This document shows positions 7,787 through 15,880 of a DNA stretch of 34,145 nt, in pieces. The stretch spans positions 1 through 34,145 of the forward strand of contig NZ_POUB01000038.1 in NCBI RefSeq assembly GCF_003236335.1, given 5' to 3'. The position numbers and the translations under genes were made by a program. Numbering within the stretch: position 1 is the stretch's first letter; every line of letters starts with the position of its first letter. Origin of the DNA: Micromonospora deserti (GTDB taxonomy: Bacteria; Actinomycetota; Actinomycetes; Mycobacteriales; Micromonosporaceae). Below the pieces are notes generated by a model. It made no database searches. It was not told where the DNA came from and was given only the letters and a program-made list of their open reading frames with translations.

Positions 7787-9541
7787 ATGACTGACGACGG
7801 GTTCGACGGCCCGGGCGGGGAGGTCGGCCGGGTGCTGGGCACCGCCGACGCGACCCCGTTGCAGTTCTGGACCGCGGTCTCCCCCGGCAGCTACCTCCAG
7901 CTCGACGATGTCGTGGTGACCCGCCGGGAGCTGCCCGACCGGGAACCGGTGACGATCGCCGGCGTGGTCACCCAGGTGCGGGCCCGGCACGAGGGCGCCC
8001 AGTTCGACTCGGACGTCTTCGCCATCGCCGACGGCACGCTCCCGGCGCAGGTGCAGGAGGCGGCCGAGATCACCACCACCCGGGTCGATCCCGAGCTCTA
8101 CGTGCCGCCCACCCCGGGAGCGGTGGTGCACCGCGCCGAGGGCGACGCCCGGGCCCGGGCGCTGCACTTCGACCGCATGGAGCGACGCATCCCGATGGGG
8201 ATGGGCCGCGACGGGGTGCCGGTCTACCTCAACGCCGACTTCCTCGACGGCAGCCGGGGGGCGCACGTCTCCATCTCCGGCATCTCCGGGGTGGCCACCA
8301 AGACCAGCTTCGCCACCTTCCTGCTCTACTCGGTGTTCCGCTCCGGGGTGCTCGGCGGCGACGCGGTCAACGCCAAGGCGCTCATCTTCAACGTCAAGGG
8401 CGAGGACCTGCTCTTCCTCGACCATCCCAACACCCGGCTCGACGACCCCACCCGGGCCGCGTACGCGCGGCTCGGGCTGGCCGCCGGGGCGTTCCCGGAC
8501 GTCCGGGTCTACGCCCCGCCCCGGGTCGGCGACTCCTCCGGCACGCCGGACGTGAGCAGCCGGCTCACCGGGGTGGACAGCTTCTACTGGACCCTCGCCG
8601 AGTTCTGTGCCGACCGGCTGCTGCCGTACGTCTTCGCCGACGCCGACGACGAGCGCCAGCAGTACACGATGGTGGTGCACTCGGTCGCCGCCCACCTGGC
8701 CCGGCACGCTCAGCCCGCCGACGGCGGGGTGAGCGTCGACGGGGTGCGGCTCGGCTCGTACGCCGACCTGGTCGACCACGTCGTCGAGCAGCTCAACGAC
8801 GACGAGACCCGCTCCGACTGGGCCGGCAGCGCAGTGGGCCTCGGCACGGTCAACGCCTTCGCCCGCCGGCTCATCGGCAGCAAGAAGGACCTCTCCCGGC
8901 TGATCCGCGGCGACCTGGCCACCCGCCGCCCGCACAGCATCAACACCGCCGAGAGCGCCCAGGTCACCGTGGTCGACCTGCACAACCTCCCGGACCGCGC
9001 GCAGCGCTTCGTGGTCGGCGTGACGCTCAAGAGCGAGTTCGAGCGCAAGGAGAAGGCCGGCACCGCCAAGCCGCTGCTCTTCGTGGTGCTCGACGAGCTC
9101 AACAAGTACGCCCCTCGGGAGGGCTCCTCCCCGATCAAGGAGGTGCTGCTCGACATCGCCGAGCGGGGCCGCTCGCTCGGGGTAATCCTGGTCGGCGCCC
9201 AGCAGACCGCGAGCGAGGTGGAGCGCCGGATCGTCACCAACTCGGCGATCCGGGTGGTCGGCCGGCTCGACCCGGCCGAGGCGTCCCGCCCCGAGTACGG
9301 CTTCCTGCCGCCGGCCCAGCGGCAGCGCGCACTGCTGGCCAAGCCGGGCACGATGTTCGTCAACCAGCCCGACATCCCGGTGCCGCTCTGCCTGGAGTTC
9401 CCCTTCCCGGCCTGGGCGACCCGGGTTTCCGAGGCCGGCCGGGCCCCGTCGGAGACCCTCCGGTCGATCACCCAGTCCGCCGACCCGTTCGCGGTGGTGG
9501 GCTCCGGCGGCGGCACCACCGACGACGACATCCCGTTCTAG
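7787..9541 (+). CDS. herA: HerA-like ATPase/DNA translocase
   Basis: This is a 584-aa HerA/FtsK-superfamily ATPase. The N-terminus (about residues 20-70) reads as a HAS-barrel, the beta-barrel that lets HerA dock partners. The P-loop region is SGISGVATKTSF with Lys172. It is one residue longer than GxxxxGKT and lacks the Gly before Lys. Walker B is LFVVLDELNKYAP (Asp436, Glu437), followed by a sensor-like GVILVGAQQ and the Arg-rich EVERRIVTNSAIRVVGRLD block typical of HerA. The ATG at 7787 has a CGGAG ribosome site. In archaea HerA is a hexameric pump that works with NurA nuclease and Mre11-Rad50 to resect DNA ends. Here sbcD, sbcC and a nurA-like gene follow in the same orientation, which strongly supports that role. 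Actual translocation or helicase activity is inferred. Confidence 0.83.
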   Translation: MTDDGFDGPGGEVGRVLGTADATPLQFWTAVSPGSYLQLDDVVVTRRELPDREPVTIAGVVTQVRARHEGAQFDSDVFAIADGTLPAQVQEAAEITTTRVDPELYVPPTPGAVVHRAEGDARARALHFDRMERRIPMGMGRDGVPVYLNADFLDGSRGAHVSISGISGVATKTSFATFLLYSVFRSGVLGGDAVNAKALIFNVKGEDLLFLDHPNTRLDDPTRAAYARLGLAAGAFPDVRVYAPPRVGDSSGTPDVSSRLTGVDSFYWTLAEFCADRLLPYVFADADDERQQYTMVVHSVAAHLARHAQPADGGVSVDGVRLGSYADLVDHVVEQLNDDETRSDWAGSAVGLGTVNAFARRLIGSKKDLSRLIRGDLATRRPHSINTAESAQVTVVDLHNLPDRAQRFVVGVTLKSEFERKEKAGTAKPLLFVVLDELNKYAPREGSSPIKEVLLDIAERGRSLGVILVGAQQTASEVERRIVTNSAIRVVGRLDPAEASRPEYGFLPPAQRQRALLAKPGTMFVNQPDIPVPLCLEFPFPAWATRVSEAGRAPSETLRSITQSADPFAVVGSGGGTTDDDIPF

Positions 9542-9606
9542 GGGGCACCGGTGAACGCGAGGAGTGGGCTTGCGAGCCTGGCGGCCGCGAGCGAAAGGCC
9601 AGCACG

Positions 9607-10755
9607 GTGAAGATCCTGCACACCTCCGACTGGCACGTCGGCAAGGTCCTCAAGGGGCAGTCGCGGGCCGAGGAGCACAAGCAGGTGCTCGCCGGGGTGA
9701 TCGACATTGCCCGTCAGGAGCGGCCCGACCTGGTCATCGTCGCCGGCGACCTGTACGACACCGCCGCCCCCACGCCCGAGGCCACCCGGCTGGTCACCCG
9801 GGCGCTGACCGCGCTGCGCCGCACCGGCGCCGACGTGGTGGCGATCGGCGGCAACCACGACAACGGCCAGGCCCTGGACGCGCTGCGCCCGTGGGCCGAG
9901 GCCGCCGGGATCACGCTGCGCGGCGGCGTACGGGACAACCCGGACGAGCATGTCATCGACGGCGCCACCACCGGCGGGGAACGCTGGCGGCTGGCCGCGC
10001 TGCCGTTCCTGTCCCAGCGCTACGCCGTCCGGGCGGTGGAGATGTACGAGCTGACCGCCGCCGAGGCCACCCAGACGTACGCCGACCACCTCGGCCGGGT
10101 ACTCGGCCGGCTGACCGAGGGCTTCACCGAGCCCGACCGGGTGCACCTGGTCACCGCCCACCTGACCGTGGTCGGCGCGGCCACCGGCGGCGGCGAGCGG
10201 GACGCGCACACGGTGCTCGGCTACGCCGTGCCGGCGACGGTCTTCCCGGGCACCGCGCACTACGTGGCACTGGGCCACCTGCACCGCTCACAGCGGGTGC
10301 CAGGGCCCTGCCCGATCCGCTACAGCGGCAGCCCGCTGGCGGTCGACTTCGGCGAGCAGGAGAACGTCCCCGCCGTGACGATCGTCGAGGTGACCGCGAC
10401 GACGGCGGCGCAGATCCGCGAGGTGCCGGTGGCCGGCGCGTCCGCGCTGCGGACGGTGCGGGGCACCCTCGCCCAGCTCGCCGAGATCGAGGCCCCGGAC
10501 GCCTGGCTGCGGGTGTACGTGCGGGAGCAACCGCGCGCCGGGCTGCGCGAGGAGGTCCAGGAGCTGCTCCCCCGGGCGCTGGAGATCCGGATCGATCCGG
10601 AGCTGGTGCCCGCCCCCGGCAGCGGCACCCGGGTCGCGCAGCGGGCCGGGCGCTCGCCCCGCGAGCTCTTCGCCGACTACCTCGACAGCCGCGGGCACGC
10701 CGACGACGGCGTCCGGGAGCTCTTCGACGAGCTCTTCGAGGAGGTCGACCACTGA
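9607..10755 (+). CDS. sbcD: Exonuclease subunit SbcD (Mre11 family)
   Basis: This 382-aa metallophosphoesterase is the nuclease subunit of SbcCD. All metal-binding motifs are visible: SDWH (Asp8, His10), GDLYD (Asp48), GNHD (Asn83-His84-Asp85), TAHL (His185) and GHLH (His224, His226). The rest forms the capping and SbcC-binding regions. The GTG start at 9607 lies 65 nt after herA, and the stop overlaps the sbcC start (TGATG). With SbcC it cleaves hairpins, blocked ends and single strands in an ATP- and Mn-dependent way. Its place between herA and nurA copies the archaeal HerA-Mre11-Rad50-NurA cluster. Confidence 0.94.
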   Translation: MKILHTSDWHVGKVLKGQSRAEEHKQVLAGVIDIARQERPDLVIVAGDLYDTAAPTPEATRLVTRALTALRRTGADVVAIGGNHDNGQALDALRPWAEAAGITLRGGVRDNPDEHVIDGATTGGERWRLAALPFLSQRYAVRAVEMYELTAAEATQTYADHLGRVLGRLTEGFTEPDRVHLVTAHLTVVGAATGGGERDAHTVLGYAVPATVFPGTAHYVALGHLHRSQRVPGPCPIRYSGSPLAVDFGEQENVPAVTIVEVTATTAAQIREVPVAGASALRTVRGTLAQLAEIEAPDAWLRVYVREQPRAGLREEVQELLPRALEIRIDPELVPAPGSGTRVAQRAGRSPRELFADYLDSRGHADDGVRELFDELFEEVDH

Positions 10756-13229
10756 TGCGGCCGATGCGGCTGGACATGGCGGGCTTCACCGTCTTCCGCG
10801 ACGAGACCACGGTGGACTTCACCGACACCGACTTCTTCGCGCTGGTCGGCCCGACCGGCTCCGGCAAGTCGACGGTGCTGGACGCGATCTGCTTCGCCCT
10901 CTACGGCACGGTGCCCCGCTGGGGCGGCGCGCGGGGCCTGGCCAACGCCCTGGCGCCGTCGGCCGCCGAGGCGCGGGTCCGGCTGGTCTTCGAGTCCGGC
11001 GGCGCCCGCTACGTGGCCACCCGGGTGGTCCGGCGGGACGGCCGGGGCAATGTCAAGACCGCCAACGCCGGGTTGCAGCTGATGCCGGCCGGCTTCGACG
11101 TGACCAAGCTGGACACCGGGCTCAGCCCGGAGGACCTGGGCGAGGTGGTCGCCGGCACCCCCGCGGAGATGGACCAGGCGGTGCTGGCCGCGGTGGGGCT
11201 GCCGTACGAGCAGTTCACCAGCTGTGTGGTGCTGCCGCAGGGGCAGTTCGCCGACTTCCTGCACGCCAAGCCGGCCACCCGGCAGCAGATCCTGGTCAAC
11301 CTGCTGGGCCTCGGAGTTTACGAGGACGTGCAGAAAAAGGCGACGGCGCGGGCGGCGCGGGCCGAGGCGAAGCTGGAGGCGGTCGACCAACTGCTCGCCG
11401 GGCTCGCCGACGTCGACGAGGCCGCGCTGGAGGCGGCGACCGGGCAGGTCGAGCGGACGCGCGAGCTGATCGGGGCGGTGACGGCGGCGGTACCGGAGCT
11501 GGAGGCCGCCCGGGCCACGACGCGGGAGGCCGGCGCGGCGCTGGCCGCCCTCGACGCCGACCTGGACGTGCTGGCCGCCGTCCGCGCCCCGGACGGGGTG
11601 GCCGAGGTGGCCCGGGCGGTGGCGACCGCCCGCGCCGCGGCGGATGAGGCGGCGACCGCGGTGTCGCTGGCCGAGGAGCGGGAGGAGAAGCTCCGCGGCG
11701 AACTGGCCTCGGCCGGGGACGAGAGCGCGCTGCGGCTGCTGCTGAAGGCGTACACCGACCGGGACGGGCTGGCCGGCGAGGCCGAGTCGGTGCGCGCGAC
11801 GGTGGCCGCCGCGCAGGCCGAGCACGCCGCGGCGGCGGTGGCGCTGGCCGACGCGCGGGCGGCGGCCGAGCGGGCCGAGGCCGAGCTGGAGGCGGCCTTC
11901 CGGGCCCACGAGGAGGCGAAGGCCACCGACCAGGCGGTGGCGCTGCGCGCGCACCTGCGCGACGGCGCGACCTGCCCGGTCTGCGAGCAGACCGTGGACC
12001 GGGTGCCGGCGGTGCCGGCCGACTCGGCGGTTGCCGCCGCCACCGCCGCCGGCCGGGCCGCCCGGGCCGCGACCAAGGCCGCCCAGGCCGTGGTGCAGGA
12101 ACGGGACGCCGCGGCTCGCGAGCTGGAGCGGGTGCTGCTGCGGGCCCGGGCCCGGCAGGACCAGCTGGACGCCCGGCTGGCCGAGTTGAACGGGCAGCTG
12201 GCCGGGGCGGCCGAGCCGGCGGTGCTGCGCCGGGAACTCGACGAGCAGGCCCGGCTGCGCCGGGCCCTGGACGACGCGGCCACCGCGGTCCGCGCCGGCC
12301 GGGACGCCGCGCGGCGGGCCCGGGGCGCGCTGGACACCGCCGAGCAACGCCTGCGGGGGGCGTGGCGGGCGTTCGACACCGCCCGGGACGGGCTGGCCCG
12401 GTTCGGCCCGCCGGCGGCCGACCGCGAGGACGTCGCCGTGGCCTGGGCCACCCTCACCGGCTGGGCCGCCGCCGAGGTGGAGCGGCGCCGGGCGGACCGC
12501 GCCGGGCGGGTGGCCGCGGTGGCCGAGGCCGAGGCGGCGGCCGCCGCGGTGGCGGAGCGGATCGCCGGCATCTTCGCCGCCGCCGGGCTGCCGGCCGCCG
12601 ACGATCCGGTCCGCGCCGCCGCCGTGGCCCTCGAACGGGCCGAGGCCGACCGGCGCCGCCTGCTGGAGCGGCGCGAGCAGGCCGCCGAGCTGCGCGGGCA
12701 GCGGGCCGGGCACGAGCGCGACGCGCAGGTCGCCCGCGCCCTGGCGGGGCACCTGCGGGCCAACAACTTCGAGCGCTGGTTGCTCGCCGAGGCGCTCGAC
12801 CTGCTCGTCGACGGGGCCTCCGCCATCCTGCGGGAGCTCTCCGGCGGCCAGTACGACCTGGTGCACGACAAGGGCGAGTTCTTCGTGGTCGACCACCACG
12901 ACGCGGGGCTGCGCCGGGGCGTGCGCACGCTCTCCGGCGGCGAGACGTTCCAGGCGTCGCTGGCGCTGGCGCTGGCGCTGTCCGAGCAGCTCGCTGGGAT
13001 GTCCACCACCGCGGCGAGCCTGGAGTCGATCGTGCTGGACGAGGGTTTCGGCACGCTCGACGCGGCCACCCTCGACACGGTGGCCGCCACGCTGGAGAAC
13101 CTCGCGGCCCGCGGCGACCGGATGGTCGGCGTGGTCACCCACGTGCCCGCGCTGGCCGAGCGCATCCCGGTCCGGTTCGAGGTACGCAAGGACGCCCGGT
13201 CGGCCCGCGTCGAGCGGACCGGCCGGTGA
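10755..13229 (+). CDS. sbcC: Exonuclease subunit SbcC (Rad50/SMC-like ATPase)
   Basis: This 824-aa SMC-family ATPase is the structural subunit of SbcCD. It has the Walker A GPTGSGKST (residues 32-40) and a Q-loop-like segment VVLPQGQFADFL. Two long Ala/Arg/Glu-rich coiled-coil arms meet at a zinc hook CPVC (Cys407, Cys410). The C-terminal head has the signature LSGGE (from residue 726) and Walker B SIVLDEGFGTLD (about 757-768). The ATG overlaps the sbcD stop (TGATG), so the pair is translationally coupled. At 824 aa it is shorter than E. coli SbcC (about 1050), mainly through shorter coils, as is common in actinobacteria. It tethers DNA ends and gates SbcD. Confidence 0.94.
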   Translation: MRPMRLDMAGFTVFRDETTVDFTDTDFFALVGPTGSGKSTVLDAICFALYGTVPRWGGARGLANALAPSAAEARVRLVFESGGARYVATRVVRRDGRGNVKTANAGLQLMPAGFDVTKLDTGLSPEDLGEVVAGTPAEMDQAVLAAVGLPYEQFTSCVVLPQGQFADFLHAKPATRQQILVNLLGLGVYEDVQKKATARAARAEAKLEAVDQLLAGLADVDEAALEAATGQVERTRELIGAVTAAVPELEAARATTREAGAALAALDADLDVLAAVRAPDGVAEVARAVATARAAADEAATAVSLAEEREEKLRGELASAGDESALRLLLKAYTDRDGLAGEAESVRATVAAAQAEHAAAAVALADARAAAERAEAELEAAFRAHEEAKATDQAVALRAHLRDGATCPVCEQTVDRVPAVPADSAVAAATAAGRAARAATKAAQAVVQERDAAARELERVLLRARARQDQLDARLAELNGQLAGAAEPAVLRRELDEQARLRRALDDAATAVRAGRDAARRARGALDTAEQRLRGAWRAFDTARDGLARFGPPAADREDVAVAWATLTGWAAAEVERRRADRAGRVAAVAEAEAAAAAVAERIAGIFAAAGLPAADDPVRAAAVALERAEADRRRLLERREQAAELRGQRAGHERDAQVARALAGHLRANNFERWLLAEALDLLVDGASAILRELSGGQYDLVHDKGEFFVVDHHDAGLRRGVRTLSGGETFQASLALALALSEQLAGMSTTAASLESIVLDEGFGTLDAATLDTVAATLENLAARGDRMVGVVTHVPALAERIPVRFEVRKDARSARVERTGR

Positions 13230-13278
13230 CCGGCGTGCCCGGCGGCGCCGGGGTGCCGGCGATGGGAGACTCGGGCCG

Positions 13279-14247
13279 GTGACCAACCCCCGGTTCTTCG
13301 TCGACGCCTGGGATCCGGCGTACGGCGCCTCGTTCGAGGCGGCCGGCGGCGGTCCCGCGGCGCCGAGCAGCGCCCAGGTCGACGCCGACGTCGAGCTGCC
13401 CGCCGTGGACTGGCGGGCGGTCGGCCCCCGGCCCGGCGTCCGGGCCCCCGACGTGGTGCTGCTGGTCGACGGGGTCCGCCGGATCGACGCGAGCGTCTGG
13501 ACGGCGGAGGACGACGGCGGCTCGTTCCCCGGCCTCGCCGCCTCGTACGCGGCCGGGGTGGTCCGCTGCGACCTGGAGCGCGGTGCCGCGCAGCTGGCTG
13601 GCGCGAGGGTGGGCCGGGGGCTGTTCACGGCGAGCCCGTCCGCGCAGGACGTGGTCGCCGGGAGCATCCGCTACCCGGTGCACCGGGTCGGCGGCACCGG
13701 CGAGCTGAACAAGCTGCCCGCCGCCGTGCAGGGGCCGCTGACCGCGCTGGAGGTGGCGGTCTCCGGGGCGGCCCGCACGGACGGCGACCTGCTGGTGGTG
13801 GACGGCCCGCTGCGCAACCGGCGGCAGCTGCCGCGCACCCTCGGCTACATCAAGACCCAGCACAGCCAGTACCTCGACGCCCGGCTCACTGCCGTGGTCA
13901 CCGGGCTGGCGGCCGGCGAGCGCTCCCCGGTGTTCCGGCTCGGCACCGCCTGGGGCGGCTGGTCGTGGTACCTGCGGCTGCCGGTGGCCCTCGGTGCGCC
14001 CTGGGCGGGCATCGTCCGGATGGAGTGCTCCGCCGACCTGAGCGTCGACGAGGCGGTGGAGCTGGCCGACCTGTCGCTGGTCACGCTGCCCCGGTTCGCC
14101 TCCACCCCGTACAAGGACCCGCGGGCGCCGCAGAACCTCATCCCGATCGCCGGGCTGGAACGGCGGCTGCGGGCGCTGCTCGGCGACGCCCGGCTGCTGC
14201 ACCGGGCGCTGACCGCCGCCGCCCGCGCCCCCGGGGCCCGCCGCTGA
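13279..14247 (+). CDS. nurA: NurA-like nuclease
   Basis: This is a 322-aa protein that I assign to the NurA 5'-3' nuclease family on motifs and context. The N-terminal strand VVLLVDGVRRID places Asp64 where NurA has its first catalytic Asp. Glu158 (TALEVAV) and Asp175 (LLVVDGPL) are 17 residues apart, the same spacing as the known Glu114/Asp131 pair of Sulfolobus NurA. A conserved GYIKTQHSQYL follows, and the end has APQNLIPIAGLERRLRALLGD. The C-terminal catalytic His of archaeal NurA is not obvious; Asn286 is near that place. The GTG start is 49 nt after sbcC and the stop overlaps the next gene (TGATG). It should act with HerA in end resection. Overall similarity is low, so activity needs proof. 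Confidence 0.74.
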   Translation: MTNPRFFVDAWDPAYGASFEAAGGGPAAPSSAQVDADVELPAVDWRAVGPRPGVRAPDVVLLVDGVRRIDASVWTAEDDGGSFPGLAASYAAGVVRCDLERGAAQLAGARVGRGLFTASPSAQDVVAGSIRYPVHRVGGTGELNKLPAAVQGPLTALEVAVSGAARTDGDLLVVDGPLRNRRQLPRTLGYIKTQHSQYLDARLTAVVTGLAAGERSPVFRLGTAWGGWSWYLRLPVALGAPWAGIVRMECSADLSVDEAVELADLSLVTLPRFASTPYKDPRAPQNLIPIAGLERRLRALLGDARLLHRALTAAARAPGARR

Positions 14248-15104
14248 TGGGGCGCCGCCGCGCCGGTGACCGGGTGGCCGAGCAGGTGGAGACCGGGCTG
14301 GCGGAGCTGCTGCCGGATCCCGACCGGCCGGGCTCGTGGACACTGCTGCTGGACGGCGCGCCGCAGTCGCACGTCGACCTGACCGACCCCACCCACCTGG
14401 AGTTCGAGTACGTCCGGCGGCTGGCCGCGGCGATCGACCTGGTGGCGCCGGCCGGCGTACCGCTGCGGGTGCTGCACCTCGGCGGGGGCGCGCTCACCCT
14501 GCCCCGATACGTCGCCGCCACCCGCCCAGGCTCCGGCCAGCGGGTGTCCGAGGTGGACGGCGCGCTGGTCGAGCTGGTCCGGCGGGCCCTGCCGTGGCCC
14601 GCCGACCCGCGGCTGAAGGTGCGGGTGGGCGACGCCCGGGCGGTGCTGGCCGCCAGCCGGGACGCCAGCTACGACGTGGTGGTCGCCGACGTGTTCGCCG
14701 GCGCCCGCACCCCGGCTCACCTGACCTCCGCCGAGTACGCCGGTGAGGTGGCCCGGGTGCTGCGGCCGGACGGCTGGTACCTGGCCAACATCGCCGACGG
14801 GCCACCGCTGCGCCACGCCCGGGGGCAGGTCGCCACGGTCCGGTCGGTGCTGCCCCGGGCGGCCCTGGTCGGGGACGCGGCCGTGCTGCGCGGGCGCCGC
14901 TACGGCAACCTGGTGCTGGTGGCCGGCCGGGTCGAGCCGCCGGTGCCCGAGCTGACCCGGCGGGCCGCCGGGGACTGGTTCCCCGGCCGGGTGCTCTCCG
15001 GCGCGGAGCTGGACCGGTTCGCCGGCGGCGCCCCGGTGGTCCGCGACGCCGACGCCACCGACTCGACGCCACCGCCGCCGGGGATTTTTTCCGTGCGCCG
15101 TTGA
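14247..15104 (+). CDS. Spermidine-synthase-like (SAM-fold) protein
   Basis: This 285-aa Rossmann-fold protein belongs to the spermidine/putrescine aminopropyltransferase-like group. The nucleotide-binding loop is LRVLHLGGGALTLPRY (about residues 73-88), with acidic EVDGAL at 102-107. The catalytic-Asp position is Asp148 in VVVADVF. The substrate-binding segment reads DGAPQSHVDLTDPTHLEFEY rather than the classic motif with DExxYHE, so true spermidine synthesis is doubtful. Its ATG overlaps the nurA stop (TGATG), which makes it the last gene of the herA-sbcDC-nurA operon. Why an aminopropyl- or methyltransferase-like enzyme is coupled to DNA end processing is unclear. It lacks the membrane domain of the fused actinobacterial versions. 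Confidence 0.8.
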   Translation: MGRRRAGDRVAEQVETGLAELLPDPDRPGSWTLLLDGAPQSHVDLTDPTHLEFEYVRRLAAAIDLVAPAGVPLRVLHLGGGALTLPRYVAATRPGSGQRVSEVDGALVELVRRALPWPADPRLKVRVGDARAVLAASRDASYDVVVADVFAGARTPAHLTSAEYAGEVARVLRPDGWYLANIADGPPLRHARGQVATVRSVLPRAALVGDAAVLRGRRYGNLVLVAGRVEPPVPELTRRAAGDWFPGRVLSGAELDRFAGGAPVVRDADATDSTPPPPGIFSVRR

Positions 15105-15284
15105 TCCGTTCGCCGGAGTGCTCCGTACCAACGGGCGGCCATGCCCGTGGGGGGACGGCCGATGTCATCGGACACCCGGAGGTCTGCATGCATGCGGTGG
15201 CGGTCGGCTGGCACGGTGACCGGGTGCGGGCGGACTGGATGACCGCGCGGTCCCAGTCGCGGCAGAGCACGTCTGCTCGCGGGG

Positions 15285-15313
15285 TCGACTCGCGCCCGGC
15301 GCCTCGCCAGAAT
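15285..15313 (+). promoter_or_regulatory. Possible leaderless promoter of the ECF sigma gene
   Basis: TCGACT (15285-15290), a 17-nt spacer and CAGAAT (15308-15313) lie directly before the GTG at 15320. The -10 box ends 6 nt from the start codon, and no ribosome site is present. A leaderless mRNA starting at or next to GTG would explain this. Confidence 0.45.
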
Positions 15314-15319
15314 GGGCCG

Positions 15320-15880
15320 GTGACTCCGCGATCGGCGCCCGGACGCCACCAGGCGGCGACCACCGAGACCGCGCACTCCGACCAGTTGATCCGGCTGCTC
15401 TACGCCGAGCACGCCGGCCCGCTGCTGGCGTTCGTGATGCGCCTGACCGGCGGTGACCGGCAGCGGGCCGAGGACATCGTGCAGGAGACGCTGCTGCGGG
15501 CCTGGCGCAACGCGCACCGGCTGGGGGCGCAGGGGCAGGGCTCGCTGCGACCGTGGCTGGTGACCGTGGCCCGGCGGATCGCCATCGACGAGCACCGCAG
15601 CGAACAGGCCCGCCCGGCCGAGACGTACGACCGGGACCTGACCGCGTTCGCGGAAGCGGACAGCACCGACCGGGTGCTGCGCACGATGACGGTGGCGGAC
15701 GCACTGCGTACGCTGAGCCAGTCGCACCGCGAGATTCTGGTCGCGACGTACTTCCGGGGGCGGACGGTGCCGGAGGCGGCCGAGGAGCTGGGCCTTCCGC
15801 TCGGCACCGCGAAGTCGCGGGTCTACTACGCGCTGCGCGCGCTGCGCACGGCTCTGCAGGAACGGGGGGTGACGGAATGA
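15320..15880 (+). CDS. ECF sigma factor (sigma-70 family, group IV)
   Basis: This is a 186-aa extracytoplasmic-function sigma factor. Region 2 spans about residues 25-92, with RAEDIVQETLLRAWR (core-RNAP and -10 recognition) and RPWLVTVARRIAIDEHR. Region 4 spans about 125-180, with the helix-turn-helix VPEAAEELGLPLGTAKSRVYYALRAL. The GTG at 15320 was chosen from homology and a -10-like CAGAAT six nt upstream; open frame extends further back without family sequence. The stop overlaps the anti-sigma start (ATGA). It resembles the SigL group of mycobacteria in having a zinc-type membrane anti-sigma partner, but subgroup assignment is tentative. The signal and regulon are unknown; the downstream lipoprotein is a candidate target. 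Confidence 0.9.
   Translation: MTPRSAPGRHQAATTETAHSDQLIRLLYAEHAGPLLAFVMRLTGGDRQRAEDIVQETLLRAWRNAHRLGAQGQGSLRPWLVTVARRIAIDEHRSEQARPAETYDRDLTAFAEADSTDRVLRTMTVADALRTLSQSHREILVATYFRGRTVPEAAEELGLPLGTAKSRVYYALRALRTALQERGVTE

Noticed and set aside
7787..14247. HerA/NurA cluster as a dedicated phage-defence island
   Set aside because: Neighbours are housekeeping-type genes, codon use is uniform, and SbcCD is a core repair complex; a defence role stays possible but is not supported by local context.
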